Of a stretch of 64,000 bases of DNA, positions 17,303 through 26,677 are shown piece after piece (the stretch's first letter is position 1; the number at the start of each line of letters is the position of its first letter). The notes beneath the pieces are model-generated. The model ran no database searches. It was not told where the DNA came from and saw only the letters and a program-made list of their open reading frames with translations. Made by a program: the position numbers and the translations under genes. Source of the stretch: Methylopila capsulata (GTDB lineage Bacteria; Pseudomonadota; Alphaproteobacteria; Rhizobiales; Methylopilaceae); contig NZ_JAFBCY010000003.1 in the NCBI RefSeq assembly GCF_016907975.1, positions 124,001-188,000 of the forward strand, read 5' to 3'.

Positions 17303-18400
17303 ATGGGCTTCAAATGCGGCATCGTCGGCCTGCCGAACGTCGGCAAGTCGACCCTCTTCAACGCGCTGACGCAGACCGCCGCCGCCCAGGCCGCGAACTA
17401 TCCGTTCTGCACCATCGAGCCCAACGTCGGCGAGGTCGCGGTGCCCGATCCGCGGCTTGGCAAGCTCGCCGCGATCGCCGGCTCCAAGGAGATCATCCCG
17501 ACGCGGCTGACCTTCGTGGACATCGCGGGCCTCGTGCGCGGCGCGTCGAAGGGCGAAGGCCTCGGCAACCAGTTCCTCGCCCACATCCGCGAGGTCGACG
17601 CCATCGCCTACGTCCTGCGCTGCTTCGAGGACGACGACATCACCCATGTCGAAGGCAAGATCGACCCGCTGTCCGACGCCGACACCGTCGAGACCGAGCT
17701 GATGATCGCCGACCTCGAGAGCCTCGAGAAGCGGGTGGTCGCACTCGAGAAGCGGGCGCGCTCGAACGACAAGGAGGCGAAGGAGCAGCTCGAGCTCGTC
17801 AACCGCGTGCTCCCGCTGCTGCGCGACGGCAAGCCGGCCCGCCTCGCCAAGATCTCGGACGACGAGCGGCCCGCCTTCGACGCGCTCAACCTGCTGACCT
17901 CGAAGCCGGTGCTCTACGTCGCCAACGTGGACGAAGGCTCCGCCGTGGACGGCAACGCCTACTCCGCGCGGGTCGAGGAGCGCGCGAAGGCCGAAGGCGC
18001 GGTCGCGGTCGCGATCTCTGCCCGCATCGAGAGCGAGATCGCGGTGCTTCCGGAGGACGAGCGGACGGAGTACCTCGAAGCGCTCGGCCTGCACGAGCCC
18101 GGCCTCGACCGCCTGATCAACGCCGGCTACCAACTGCTTGGGCTCGTGACCTACTTCACCGTCGGCCCCAAGGAGACCCGCGCCTGGACGATCGAGCGCG
18201 GCACCAAGGCGCCCGCGGCGGCGGGCGTGATCCACTCCGATTTCGAGAAGGGCTTCATCCGCTCCGAGACCATCGCCTACGACGACTACGTCACGCTGAA
18301 GGGTGAGACGGGCGCGAAGGACGCTGGCAAGATGCGGCTCGAAGGCAAGGAGTACGTCGTCGCCGACGGCGACGTGCTGCACTTCCGCTTCGCGAACTGA
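17303..18400 (+). CDS. ychF: Redox-regulated P-loop ATPase YchF (Ola1-type)
   Basis: This 365-residue protein of the Obg-related family binds ATP rather than GTP. Seen: Walker [16 protein letters not shown] (residues 9-23), the G3-like [20 protein letters not shown], the central coiled coil ([20 protein letters not shown]) and the C-terminal TGS domain ending [15 protein letters not shown]. It is implicated in translation and oxidative stress control. It sits 12 nt after the toxin gene. Confidence 0.96.
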   Translation: MGFKCGIVGLPNVGKSTLFNALTQTAAAQAANYPFCTIEPNVGEVAVPDPRLGKLAAIAGSKEIIPTRLTFVDIAGLVRGASKGEGLGNQFLAHIREVDAIAYVLRCFEDDDITHVEGKIDPLSDADTVETELMIADLESLEKRVVALEKRARSNDKEAKEQLELVNRVLPLLRDGKPARLAKISDDERPAFDALNLLTSKPVLYVANVDEGSAVDGNAYSARVEERAKAEGAVAVAISARIESEIAVLPEDERTEYLEALGLHEPGLDRLINAGYQLLGLVTYFTVGPKETRAWTIERGTKAPAAAGVIHSDFEKGFIRSETIAYDDYVTLKGETGAKDAGKMRLEGKEYVVADGDVLHFRFAN

Positions 18401-18436
18401 GCGTTGTTTCGGTATCCATCGATCCGCTGAACCAGG

Positions 18437-18540
18437 CCGTCGTTCCGGGCGAAGTCCCGGAACCCATCAGCCCACCGGGTCAGATTTGTCCGGATACGTC
18501 GGGGTTATGGGTCCCGGCACTTCGGCCAGGGCGACGGCGG
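18437..18540. repeat. Intergenic palindromic repeat (family C) after ychF
   Basis: GCCGTCGTTCCGGGCGAAG with CCGGAACCCATCAG on the left faces GGGTTATGGGTCCCGG and GCGACGGCGG on the right, forming an imperfect long palindrome. The CGTC-N-TTCCGGG edge resembles the elements near 29231 and 55935. It fills most of the gap between ychF and the MaoC genes. Confidence 0.55.
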
Positions 18541-18596
18541 AGCGAGGAACGCAAGGCGCATTCCCTGACGCCGAACCTGCTCAAGGAGCGCCACAG

Positions 18597-19061
18597 ATGC
18601 CCAACCCCCGCTACGCCTTCGAGGACTTCGCGCCCGGCGACACGGCGGAGTACGGCGACCTCGTCGTCGATCGCGACGACATGGTGGCCTTCGCCGAGGA
18701 GTACGATCCGCAGCCGATGCACCTGTCGGAGCAGGCCGCGCGCTCCAGCATGCTGGGCGAGTTGATCGCGTCCGGCTGGTACACGGCGGCGCTGCTGATG
18801 CGGATGAACTGCGACCGCTGGCTCGTCGACAGCACCTCGATGGGCTCACCGGGCGTCGACAGCGTCGAGTGGCGCGCGCCGGTGCGCGCCGGCGACCGGC
18901 TGACGGTGCGGAGCGAGGTCGTCGCCGCCCGCGCCTCCCGCAGCCGGCCGGAGATGGGCGTGGTCTCCTTCGCCTTCGATGTCGTGAACCAGGACGGCGT
19001 GGTCGTGATGCGGCAGGTCAACGCGGTGATGTTCGGCCGTCGCGACGCGGGAGCGGTCTGA
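18597..19061 (+). CDS. MaoC-like hot-dog dehydratase, first of a pair
   Basis: The ATG at 18597 gives 154 residues and follows AAGGAG. It has the R-hydratase-like fold, with EYDPQPMHLSEQAARSSMLG holding the conserved D-x4-H of the hydratase motif and IASGWYTAALLMRM for the central helix. It probably hydrates an enoyl-CoA or a related thioester. The stop codon overlaps the next gene's ATG by 1 nt, so the two are cotranscribed and may form a heterodimer. Confidence 0.82.
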   Translation: MPNPRYAFEDFAPGDTAEYGDLVVDRDDMVAFAEEYDPQPMHLSEQAARSSMLGELIASGWYTAALLMRMNCDRWLVDSTSMGSPGVDSVEWRAPVRAGDRLTVRSEVVAARASRSRPEMGVVSFAFDVVNQDGVVVMRQVNAVMFGRRDAGAV

Positions 19062-19531
19062 TGCATCTCGAGGACTACGCCCCCGGCGACCGCGCCGAGA
19101 TCGGCTCGCACCTGTTCACGGCCGACGAAATCCTGCGCTTTGCGCGCAAGTACGACACCCAGGCCTTTCATCTCTCCGAGGAGGCCGGCCTCGCCGGCCC
19201 GTTCAAGGGCCTTGCGGCCTCCGGCTGGCACACTTCAGCGGTGTGGATGAAGCTGATGATAGCCTTCCAGACCCGGATGGCGAAGGAACGGATGGCGGCG
19301 GGCCTGCCGGTCGGCCGCGTCGGCCCCTCCCCCGGCTTCCGGGATCTGCGCTGGAAAGCGCCCGTCATGGCCGGCGACACCCTGACATACTTTTCGGAAG
19401 TGCTGGAGACGCGGCCGAGCGCGTCCCGCCCCGGCTGGGGCGTGCTCACGGCCCGCAACACGGCGACGAACCAGCACGGCGTTGAGGTTTTCGAGTTCAC
19501 CAGCGCAGTGTTCGTCGGCGTGCGGCCCTGA
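19061..19531 (+). CDS. MaoC-like hot-dog dehydratase, second of a pair
   Basis: This 156-residue protein begins MHLEDYAPGDRAEIGSHLFT. KYDTQAFHLSEEAGLAGPFK holds the Asp and His of the hydratase motif, followed by GLAASGWHTSAVWMKL. It is clearly a paralogue of the upstream gene (same length, same order of motifs). Sequence before 19061 in the same frame lies inside the first gene and is not coding. The substrate is unknown. Confidence 0.82.
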   Translation: MHLEDYAPGDRAEIGSHLFTADEILRFARKYDTQAFHLSEEAGLAGPFKGLAASGWHTSAVWMKLMIAFQTRMAKERMAAGLPVGRVGPSPGFRDLRWKAPVMAGDTLTYFSEVLETRPSASRPGWGVLTARNTATNQHGVEVFEFTSAVFVGVRP

Positions 19532-19635
19532 GCGCGGATAACGTTCGCGCGAGGGGCGGAATGTTCTCGGGCCCGGCGCGTTATTCAGCGCGGAGCGGCC
19601 GGATCGAATCGCGTGCACGCGACGAGGACACCCGA

Positions 19636-19968
19636 ATGACCCTGCCCAAAATTGCTGCGCTGACGCTCGCCGGCGTCGCCGTCCCGCTGCTCGGCCTGAG
19701 CGAGGCGACCGCGCGCCCGCTGGCTTCCGTAGCGGCGCCGCTGGCGCCCACGGCGGGAGCCGGCCTGCTGCTCGTCGAAGATGACGACGACGACCGTCGC
19801 CGCGACGGCGCGCGCGTCCGCTCGGGCGACGACGATGATGACGATGACGACCGGTCGCGCCGTAGGCAGGGCCGCGACGGCGATGAGGACGATGACGACG
19901 ACGCCATGTTCGGCCGGAACGACGACGATGACGACGGCCGCCGCGGACGCGGGGAGCGCGACGACTGA
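19636..19968 (+). CDS. Secreted Asp-rich low-complexity protein
   Basis: The ATG at 19636 gives 110 residues. A signal peptide (KIAALTLAGVAVPLLGLSEATA) is followed by a short Ala/Pro linker and then blocks of five to eight consecutive Asp residues separated by Arg-rich segments. No known domain applies. Such polyacidic exported proteins can bind calcium or other cations; that role is inference. It may be coding despite low complexity, because the signal peptide is convincing. Confidence 0.6.
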   Translation: MTLPKIAALTLAGVAVPLLGLSEATARPLASVAAPLAPTAGAGLLLVEDDDDDRRRDGARVRSGDDDDDDDDRSRRRQGRDGDEDDDDDAMFGRNDDDDDGRRGRGERDD

Positions 19969-19977
19969 CGCCGTGCG

Positions 19978-20856
19978 TCAGCGGGGGCCGAACACCCGCC
20001 CGGCGACCGCGTCGAGCTTCGCCAGCAGTTGCGGATCGCGGTGCTCCGGCGCGGTGACGATGGCGTAGTCGAGCGCCCGGTCGGATCCGAGCGGGCACGG
20101 CTCGTGCTCCTCGGGGAAATCGGCGGCGAGCCGCGCCACCAGGCGGCGGGCCTTGTCGCCGTTGGCGTGCATCACCGCGAGAATGTCGGCGACGTCGACC
20201 CCGGCCTCGTGCGGCCGCCAGGCGTCGTAGTCCGTCACCATCCCGACAGTCGCGTAGGACAGCTCCGCCTCGCGGGCGAGCTTGGCTTCGGGCATGTTCG
20301 TCATACCGACGATGGACGCGCCCATGGCCTTGTAGGCGACGGATTCCGCCCGAGTGGAGAACTGCGGGCCTTCCATGCAGACGTAGACGCCGCCGACCAC
20401 ATGCGGCACGCCTTCGGCCGCCGCGGCCCGGGCGATCCGCGCCACGAGGTTCGGAGCGACGGGGTCGGAGAACGCCACATGCGCCACGCAGCCGGGGCCG
20501 AAGAAGGTGGGCTGGCGGCGGAAGGTGCGGTCGATGAACTGGTCCGCCAGCACGAAGGTCCCCGGCGGAAGCTCCTCGCGGTAGGAGCCGCAGGCCGAGA
20601 GCGACACGAGATCAGTGACGCCCGCCCGCTTCAGGACGTCGATGTTCGCGCGGTAGTCGATGTCGGAGGGCGACAGCCGGTGGCCGGCGCCATGGCGGGG
20701 CAGGAAGACGATCGTGGTCGCGCCGATCCGGCCGCGCTTCGGCTTGGCCGAAGGCAGCCCCCAAGGACTCGCGAGATCGAGCTCCTCGACGTCTTCGAGG
20801 CCGGGCAGATCGTAGATCCCCGACCCGCCGATCACGCCCAGAACGGCCTTCGCCAT
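19978..20856 (-). CDS. mtnP: S-methyl-5'-thioadenosine phosphorylase
   Basis: MtnP cleaves methylthioadenosine, the by-product of polyamine synthesis, in methionine salvage. It has 292 residues. Motifs: LGVIGGSGIYDLPGLEDVEE, VFLPRHGAGHRLSPSDIDYR (phosphate site), YVCMEGPQFSTRAES and GMTNMPEAKLAREAELSYAT (base and sugar site). It lies downstream of petC on the same strand but behind a terminator. Confidence 0.95.
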   Translation of the reverse strand: MAKAVLGVIGGSGIYDLPGLEDVEELDLASPWGLPSAKPKRGRIGATTIVFLPRHGAGHRLSPSDIDYRANIDVLKRAGVTDLVSLSACGSYREELPPGTFVLADQFIDRTFRRQPTFFGPGCVAHVAFSDPVAPNLVARIARAAAAEGVPHVVGGVYVCMEGPQFSTRAESVAYKAMGASIVGMTNMPEAKLAREAELSYATVGMVTDYDAWRPHEAGVDVADILAVMHANGDKARRLVARLAADFPEEHEPCPLGSDRALDYAIVTAPEHRDPQLLAKLDAVAGRVFGPR

Positions 20857-20874
20857 CGTTCGCTCCTGACAATG

Positions 20875-20901
20875 AAAAACGGCGGACCCGAAGGCCCGCC
20901 G
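20875..20901 (-). terminator. Rho-independent terminator after petABC
   Basis: Read on the minus strand, CGGCGGGCC-TTCG-GGTCCGCCG forms a stem with a stable UUCG loop and one G-U pair. It is followed at once by a T tract (the five A residues at 20875-20879 on the plus strand). It lies 29 nt beyond the petC stop. Confidence 0.85.
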
Positions 20902-20929
20902 CTCTATAGCACGGGGTCGCCCGCCAGAA

Positions 20930-21820
20930 TCAGGCGATCGCCTTCGGCTTCGCGCCGGCCCAGATGCGCTTCTTGACCAGATAGACCAGCGAGCCGAACA
21001 CCAGCAGCCAGATCATGACCACAAAGCCGGTCTGCTTGCGGACCGCGAGGTGCGGCTCTGCCGCCCACATCATGAAGGCCGCGGCGTCCTTGCCGTACTG
21101 GTCCACCGTGGTCGGCGTGCCGTCGGTGTACTCCACCTGGCCGTCCTGGATCGGCTTCGCCATCGCGATCCAGTGGTTGGGGAAGTACTTGTTGTAGTGC
21201 AGGTTCGCCGCAGCCGGCTTTGCGCCGGCCGGGGGCTCCTCGTAGCCCGTCAGCAGGGCATGGATGTAGTCCGGCCCCTGCTCCTGGTACTGGGCGACGA
21301 TGTCCCACAGGAACCACGGGAAGCCGCGCTCGTAGGTCCGGGCCTTGGCCAGCAGCGAGAAATCCGGCGGATAGGCGCCGCCGTTAGCGGCGCGGGCCGC
21401 CTGCTCGTTGGGGAACGCCTTCGGAAAGGCGTCCGACAGGCGGGCCTTGCGGGTGAACATCTCACCCTCGTCGTTCGGACCGTCCTGGACCTCGTACTCG
21501 CTGGCGATCGCGCGCGCCTGGCCCTCGTTGAAGCCGAGGCCGCCCGGCTCCATCAGGTTTCGGAAGGAGACCAGCGAGAGCGAATGACAGCTCGAGCAGA
21601 CCTCCTTGTAGATCTTGAAGCCGCGCTGCAGCTGGGCCTGGTCGAACTTTCCGAACGGACCCCAGAAGGTCCATTTCTGCATCGGCGGCTGCGGCGTGTG
21701 GTGGGCGCCGCCTTCCTGCGCGCCCTCCCCGCCGGCCGCGAGCGCCCCGCTGGCGCCGGCCAGCGCGCCGAGGCCGATGACGGCCGCGGCGGCGACGGCG
21801 CGAAGAGAACGCAGGCTCAT
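20930..21820 (-). CDS. petC: Cytochrome c1 of the bc1 complex
   Basis: The start ATG at 21820 follows GAAGG and gives 296 residues with a signal peptide ending near SGALAAG. Heme c is bound at CSSCH (C75, C78, H79). LEPG-type blocks (SFRNLMEPGGLGFNEGQARA, PDYIHALLTGYEEPP, LHYNKYFPNHWIAM) are those of cytochrome c1. One C-terminal membrane anchor (GFVVMIWLLVFGSLVYLV) is followed by a basic tail. It is the third gene of petABC. The frame runs open into petB, but that extension is not coding. Confidence 0.96.
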   Translation of the reverse strand: MSLRSLRAVAAAAVIGLGALAGASGALAAGGEGAQEGGAHHTPQPPMQKWTFWGPFGKFDQAQLQRGFKIYKEVCSSCHSLSLVSFRNLMEPGGLGFNEGQARAIASEYEVQDGPNDEGEMFTRKARLSDAFPKAFPNEQAARAANGGAYPPDFSLLAKARTYERGFPWFLWDIVAQYQEQGPDYIHALLTGYEEPPAGAKPAAANLHYNKYFPNHWIAMAKPIQDGQVEYTDGTPTTVDQYGKDAAAFMMWAAEPHLAVRKQTGFVVMIWLLVFGSLVYLVKKRIWAGAKPKAIA

Positions 21821-21855
21821 GGTCTTGCCTTCGAAACGCAGGGTCATGGGCCCGA

Positions 21856-23142
21856 TCATCCCTTCGTCTCGGGCGACGCCGCCGCGCCGCCCGGGAAGCC
21901 ATGGCCGCCCGAAGGACCGAGGACCGATTCCGCGATCGAGGCCGGGAGCGGCTTGGTCTTTTCGATCCTGCCCAGGACGGGAATGACGATCAGGAAGTGG
22001 ATGAAGTACCAGGCGGTCGCGATGCGGGCGTAGGTGATGTAGGGCTCCTCGGCCGGCTTCGAGCCGAGCCAGCCCAGGATCACCGCGTCCGCCACGAAGA
22101 TCCAGAAGAAGATCTTGAACATCGGACGGTACTTGGCCGAGCGCACCTTCGACGTGTCGAGCCACGGCAGGATGAACAGCACGGCGATGGCGCCGAACAT
22201 CATCAGCACGCCGCCGAGCTTGGACGGGATCGCGCGCAGGATCGCGTAGAACGGCAGGAAGTACCATTCCGGCACGATGTGCGACGGCGTCACCAGCGGG
22301 TTCGCCTCGATGTAGTTGTCGGCGTGGCCGAGGTAGTTCGGGATGTAGAACACGAACCAGGCGAAGAACGCGATGAAGCAGATCATCGCGAAGCCGTCCT
22401 TGATGGTCGCGTAGGGCGTGAAGGGCAGCGTGTCCTTGCGGAAATCCTTCACCTCGACGCCGGTCGGGTTGTTCTGCCCGACATGATGGAGAGCCCAGAT
22501 GTGCAGCGCGACCACGCCCGCGATCATGAAGGGCAGCAGGTAATGCAGCGCGAAGAAGCGGTTCAGCGTCGGGTTATCGACGGAGAAGCCGCCCCACAGC
22601 CAGGTCACCACGGCCTGGCCCACGCCCGGGATCGCCGAGAACAGGTTGGTGATCACGGTGGCGCCCCAGAACGACATCTGGCCCCAGGGCAGCACGTAGC
22701 CCATGAAGGCGGTCGCCATCATCAGCAGGAAGATCAGCACGCCGAGGATCCACAGGATCTCGCGGGGCGCCTTGTACGAGCCGTAGTACATGCCGCGGAA
22801 CATGTGGATGTACACGGCGATGAAGAACATCGAGGCGCCGTTGGCGTGCAGGTAGCGCAGCAGCCAACCGTAGTTCACGTCGCGCATGATCTTCTCGACC
22901 GAGGCGAAGGCCTTGGTCGCTTCCGGCGTGTAGTGCATCGCGAGCACCACGCCGGTCAGGATCTGGGCGACCAGCATGAACATCAGGATGCCGCCGAAGG
23001 TCCAGAAGTAGTTCAGGTTGCGCGGCACCGGGTAGGCGATCGCGCTGGAGTGCACCAGGCCGACGATCGGCAAGCGGCTCTCGAACCATTTGGCGAGACC
23101 GCTTTTCGGCTGGTAGGTCGAATGTCCTTGCATCGAATTCAC
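21856..23142 (-). CDS. petB: Cytochrome b of the bc1 complex
   Basis: This 428-residue membrane protein carries both b hemes. It has [14 protein letters not shown], the heme-region helix [38 protein letters not shown] (Qo site), [20 protein letters not shown], and the conserved PEWY of the Qo site in [17 protein letters not shown]. It is coupled to petA upstream (39 nt) and petC downstream (35 nt). The complex oxidises quinol and reduces cytochrome c. Confidence 0.97.
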   Translation of the reverse strand: MNSMQGHSTYQPKSGLAKWFESRLPIVGLVHSSAIAYPVPRNLNYFWTFGGILMFMLVAQILTGVVLAMHYTPEATKAFASVEKIMRDVNYGWLLRYLHANGASMFFIAVYIHMFRGMYYGSYKAPREILWILGVLIFLLMMATAFMGYVLPWGQMSFWGATVITNLFSAIPGVGQAVVTWLWGGFSVDNPTLNRFFALHYLLPFMIAGVVALHIWALHHVGQNNPTGVEVKDFRKDTLPFTPYATIKDGFAMICFIAFFAWFVFYIPNYLGHADNYIEANPLVTPSHIVPEWYFLPFYAILRAIPSKLGGVLMMFGAIAVLFILPWLDTSKVRSAKYRPMFKIFFWIFVADAVILGWLGSKPAEEPYITYARIATAWYFIHFLIVIPVLGRIEKTKPLPASIAESVLGPSGGHGFPGGAAASPETKG

Positions 23143-23181
23143 CTCGTCGCGCCGCGCGGGCGTGAACCTGCGGGGGCGGCC

Positions 23182-23745
23182 TCAGCCGATGGTGATCTTG
23201 GTGTCGCTGTCGAAGGCGTAGGGCGGGATGTGGAGGTTCTCCGGCGCCGGCCCTTTGCGGATGCGTCCCGCACTGTCGTAGTGCGAACCGTGGCAGGGGC
23301 AGAGCCAGCCGTCGAATTCGCCGGACTTCGAGGTCGGAACGCAGCCGAGATGGGTGCAGATGCCGGTGACGATCAGCCAGTTCTCCTTGCCTTTCGCCGC
23401 GCGGTTCTCGTCCGTCGCTTCAGCGTCCGGGGCGAGGTTCTCGTTGCGCGCGTTGCGGTCGGGCAGCTGGCTGACCTTGACGGCCTTCGCCTCTTCGATG
23501 TCCTTCGCCGTGCGGTTCCACACGAACACCGGCTTGCCGCGCCATTTGACCGTGATGATCTGGCCTTCAGCGATCTGGCTGATGTCGACTTCGCTGGTCG
23601 CGAGCGCGAGCGCCGAGGCGTCGGGGTTCATCTGAGCCACGAACGGCCACACGGTGAACCCGGCCCCGACGGCGGCTGCGGCCCCCGTCGCCAGATACAG
23701 AAAGTCGCGACGGGTCGGCTCGGCGGCGTCGTGCGTGGCTGCCAC
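23182..23745 (-). CDS. petA: Rieske iron-sulfur subunit of the bc1 complex
   Basis: This protein has 187 residues. A Tat-type N-terminus (PTRRDFLYLATGAAAAVGAG) also serves as the membrane anchor. The 2Fe-2S ligands are C130 and H132 in CTHLGC and C149 and H152 in CPCHGSHY; C135 and C151 would form the disulfide. GPAPENLHIPPYAF at the C-terminus is typical. It is the first gene of petABC and its start faces trmL. Confidence 0.97.
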   Translation of the reverse strand: MAATHDAAEPTRRDFLYLATGAAAAVGAGFTVWPFVAQMNPDASALALATSEVDISQIAEGQIITVKWRGKPVFVWNRTAKDIEEAKAVKVSQLPDRNARNENLAPDAEATDENRAAKGKENWLIVTGICTHLGCVPTSKSGEFDGWLCPCHGSHYDSAGRIRKGPAPENLHIPPYAFDSDTKITIG

Positions 23746-23963
23746 GATCAGTCTCTCCCAAAAGCTTCCTCAGTGCGGCGGAACGGCAGGCGAAGCTCGT
23801 CGGTCCAACGCGCGGCCGTCCTTTGGAACGGCTCTTATCTCTTGCGCGCTTTGTCGCACCCGATGTCGCGGCCTGTCCAGCCCGCCTAAGACTTTAGGAC
23901 ACAGTGTCGCATCTTCACCACCCGGATTCCGCCACGATTCCGTTATGGGAGGCTATTTTCCCT

Positions 23964-24437
23964 TTGCGTCTCGCGCTTTACCAACCCGACATCCCCCAGA
24001 ACGCGGGCACCCTGCTGCGGCTCGCAGCCTGCCTCGGCGTCGCGGTCGACATCATCGAACCGGCGGGATTCCCTGTGTCCGATCGGGCATTTCGCCGCGC
24101 GGGGCTCGACTACCTCGACCATGTGGAGATCGTTCGCCACGTCTCGTTCGCGGCGTTCGAGCAGGCTCGCCAGGCCGCGGGCGCGCGGCTGGTGCTTCTG
24201 ACGACGCGAGGCGCGGTCGCCTATGTGGACGCCGCCTTCCGGGCCGACGACGTGCTGATGCTGGGCCGCGAATCGGCCGGCGTCCCGGACGCCGTCCACG
24301 CCGCAGCTGATCTGCGCGTGGTGGTGCCGATCCGCGCCGAACTCCGCTCGCTCAACGTCGCGGTCGCCGGCGCGATCGCCCTCGGCGAGGCGCTGCGCCA
24401 GACCGCGGGGTTTCCATCCCGCCGCTCACCACCCTAA
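23964..24437 (+). CDS. trmL: tRNA (cytidine(34)-2'-O)-methyltransferase
   Basis: A TTG at 23964 after GGGAGG gives 157 residues, equal to E. coli TrmL, starting (M)RLALYQPDIPQNAGTLLRLA. An ATG 60 nt upstream is in frame but would add an unrelated leader. The SPOUT knot is represented by LMLGRESAGVPDAVHAAAD and VVVPIRAELRSLNVAVAGAI. It methylates the wobble ribose of tRNA-Leu isoacceptors (family knowledge). hemF begins directly after its stop. Confidence 0.93.
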   Translation: MRLALYQPDIPQNAGTLLRLAACLGVAVDIIEPAGFPVSDRAFRRAGLDYLDHVEIVRHVSFAAFEQARQAAGARLVLLTTRGAVAYVDAAFRADDVLMLGRESAGVPDAVHAAADLRVVVPIRAELRSLNVAVAGAIALGEALRQTAGFPSRRSPP

Positions 24438-25358
24438 ATGCCGGCCTCCCGCCCTCGCACTCGCGGATCGGTCGCCATGCCCTCGCCTCTCGTCGACGTC
24501 GACTCCCGAAAGACCCGCGTCCGCGCCTGGTTCGAGGAGCTTCGCGACCGGATCCACGCCTCGTTCGAGGCGCTCGAGGACGAAGCGCCGGGCGACGCGC
24601 CGGCCGGCCGGTTCGAGCGCACGCCCTGGTCGCGCAAGGACCACACCGGCGCGGACGGCGGCGGAGGCGTCATGGGCATCATGAAAGGCCGGCTGTTCGA
24701 GAAGGTCGGCGTGCACTGCTCGACTGTCTACGGCGAGTTCGCGCCCGAGTTCCGCAAGGACATCCCCGGCGCGATGGAGTCGCCCGGCTTCTGGGCCTCG
24801 GGCATCTCGCTGATCGCCCACCCCGTGAACCCGAACGTGCCGACCGTGCACATGAACACCCGCTTCGTCGTGACGAGCCGCGCGTGGTTCGGCGGCGGCG
24901 CCGACCTCACGCCCGTGCTCGATCGGCGTCGCACGCAGGAGGATCCGGACACGGTCGCCTTCCACGCCGCCTTCGAGCGCGCCTGCGAGGGCCACGCGGT
25001 TGCGGACTACGCCCGCTACAAGGCGTGGTGCGACGAGTACTTCTTCCTGAAGCACCGCAACGAGCCGCGCGGCATCGGCGGCGTGTTCTACGACTGGTTG
25101 GACAGCGGCGACTTCGAAGCGGACTTCGCCTTCACCCGCTCGATCGGCGAACGCTTCGCCGAGGTCTATCCGGAGATCGTACGCGCCAATTTTGCGAAGG
25201 ACTGGACCGAGGCCGACCGCGCCGAGCAGTTGGTGCGCCGCGGCCGCTACGTGGAGTTCAACCTGCTGCACGACCGCGGCACCATCTTCGGCCTGAAGAC
25301 CGGCGGCAACGTCGCGTCGATCCTGTCGTCGCTGCCTCCGCTCGCCGCCTGGCCGTAG
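24438..25358 (+). CDS. hemF: Oxygen-dependent coproporphyrinogen III oxidase
   Basis: HemF makes protoporphyrinogen IX in heme synthesis, which suits its place beside the cytochrome genes. From the ATG at 24438 it has 306 residues; a second ATG at 24477 is also possible and neither has a strong ribosome site. Motifs: [60 protein letters not shown] and [20 protein letters not shown]. Confidence 0.96.
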   Translation: MPASRPRTRGSVAMPSPLVDVDSRKTRVRAWFEELRDRIHASFEALEDEAPGDAPAGRFERTPWSRKDHTGADGGGGVMGIMKGRLFEKVGVHCSTVYGEFAPEFRKDIPGAMESPGFWASGISLIAHPVNPNVPTVHMNTRFVVTSRAWFGGGADLTPVLDRRRTQEDPDTVAFHAAFERACEGHAVADYARYKAWCDEYFFLKHRNEPRGIGGVFYDWLDSGDFEADFAFTRSIGERFAEVYPEIVRANFAKDWTEADRAEQLVRRGRYVEFNLLHDRGTIFGLKTGGNVASILSSLPPLAAWP

Positions 25359-25500
25359 AGCGGCCCGCGTCATCGACCGCGCCGTCGCTCCGGGCTCTCG
25401 CTTCACAGGCCCGTGATCTTGTTGGAAAAGCGCCAATTCGTGACGCTTTCGCACTGGCGCGGCGGACCTCGGCGCTTAGTTCGACCCAAGCAAGCACGTC

Positions 25501-26502
25501 TTGGGGGCCACCATCATCGCCGCACGCATTCTGATCCGCCTTCCGGCGTTCGGGCTGGTCGCTCTCGCGCTCGGGGCCTGCTCCGGCGTGCAGTCCGCGC
25601 TCGACCCCGCCGGCCGCGAGGCGCGCGACGTTGCGGACCTGTTCTGGGTCATGTTGATCGGCGCGGGCGTGGTCTGGACGATCGTGCTGGGCGTCGCGGT
25701 CTACGCCACCCGTGTCCGCACCGACGCACACGAGGAAATCGTCGGCAAGCGGCTCATCCTCTGGGGCGGCGTCGTGTTCCCCGTGGTCGTGCTGGCCGCC
25801 CTGCTGGTCTACGGGCTGCGGCTGATGCCGGAGCTGCGCCAGCCGGGCGAAGGCCTGCGGGTCGACGTCGCCGGCGAGCAGTTCTGGTGGCGCGTGCGCT
25901 ACAAGCCGCTGAACGGCCCGGAGGTCGTGAGCGCCAACGAAATCCGCATGCCGGTCGGCGAGCGCGTCGAGTTCGCGCTGACGAGCCCGCATGTGATCCA
26001 CGCCTTCTGGATCCCGACGCTCGGCGGCAAGGTGGACATGATCCCCGGCCGCGAGAATCGGCTGGTGCTGGAGGCGGAGAAGCCGGGGACCTACCGCGGC
26101 GTCTGCGCCGAGTTCTGCGGCGCGAGCCACGCGCTGATGGCCTTCGACGTCGTCGTGATGGAGAAGCCGGCGTTCGACGCCTGGCTCGCCGCGCAGGCCG
26201 CGCCGCAGCCGGCCCCGACCGGCGATCTCGCGCGCGGCCGCGACCTGTTCCTGCAGAACGGCTGCGGAGCGTGCCATGCCGTGGCCGGGACCGAGGCCAA
26301 GGGCGAGGTCGGCCCCGACCTCACCCGCTTCGGCGCCCGCAAGACGCTCGGAGCCGGCACGCTGCCGAACACCGCCGACAACGTCGCCCGCTTCATCGCC
26401 GAGACCGACACGGTGAAGCCGCGCGTGACCATGCCCGCCTACCCCGCCCTGCCGCGCGACGACCTGACGGCGATCGCCGCCTATCTCGGGAGCCTGAAGT
26501 GA
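25501..26502 (+). CDS. coxB: Cytochrome c oxidase subunit II with fused cytochrome c (caa3 type)
   Basis: This 333-residue protein appears to start at TTG 25501, as no ATG or GTG fits upstream of the lipobox. The N-terminus has a lipoprotein signal with C27 in LGAC, then two membrane helices. Copper A ligands are H167, C202, C206, H210 and M213 (CAEFCGASHALM). A C-terminal cytochrome c domain binds heme at C255, C258 and H259, with a likely axial Met in TMPAYP. Such fusions accept electrons from cytochrome c in caa3 oxidases. A palindromic repeat separates it from the subunit I gene. Confidence 0.92.
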   Translation: MGATIIAARILIRLPAFGLVALALGACSGVQSALDPAGREARDVADLFWVMLIGAGVVWTIVLGVAVYATRVRTDAHEEIVGKRLILWGGVVFPVVVLAALLVYGLRLMPELRQPGEGLRVDVAGEQFWWRVRYKPLNGPEVVSANEIRMPVGERVEFALTSPHVIHAFWIPTLGGKVDMIPGRENRLVLEAEKPGTYRGVCAEFCGASHALMAFDVVVMEKPAFDAWLAAQAAPQPAPTGDLARGRDLFLQNGCGACHAVAGTEAKGEVGPDLTRFGARKTLGAGTLPNTADNVARFIAETDTVKPRVTMPAYPALPRDDLTAIAAYLGSLK

Positions 26503-26530
26503 TGGCGATCGTGGCCGCGCCCTTCCTGAT

Positions 26531-26670
26531 CCCTCCTCAAGCGAAGCTTGGGGAGGGTGGCCCTTCGCGGAGCGAAGGGTCGGGTGGGGCCTCGGGCGTC
26601 GAGCGCCATCCTGAACCCACCCCACCCGGCCGGGCTTCGCCCGTCCACCCTCCCCTCTCCGAGGGAGGGA
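26531..26670. repeat. Palindromic repeat element (family A) between coxB and ctaD
   Basis: It has the same nested arms as the copy inside the MidA-like gene: GGGAGGGTGGCCC and GGTCGGGTGGGG on the left, CCCACCCCACCCGG and GTCCACCCTCCC on the right, with small internal hairpins such as CTTCGCGGAGCGAAG. Its right end (GAGGGAGGGA) lies 7 nt before the ctaD start, so it supplies the purine-rich ribosome site. Confidence 0.85.
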
Positions 26671-26677
26671 GAAGAGC

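Noticed and set aside
16751-18382. A 543-residue open frame antisense to vapC and ychF
   Set aside because: It is a GC-rich shadow with Arg/Gly/Asp-heavy low-information sequence, no ribosome site, and the sense strand holds clear conserved genes.
22000-22267. Reading of cytochrome c1 as a longer 445-residue protein
   Set aside because: The N-terminal part is an out-of-frame shadow of petB; the ATG at 21820 starts a proper signal peptide and has a ribosome site.
21901-23889. A 662-residue open frame antisense to petB and petA
   Set aside because: Its composition (His/Arg/Asp-rich) is typical of a shadow of membrane-protein codons, and the bc1 genes are unambiguous on the other strand.
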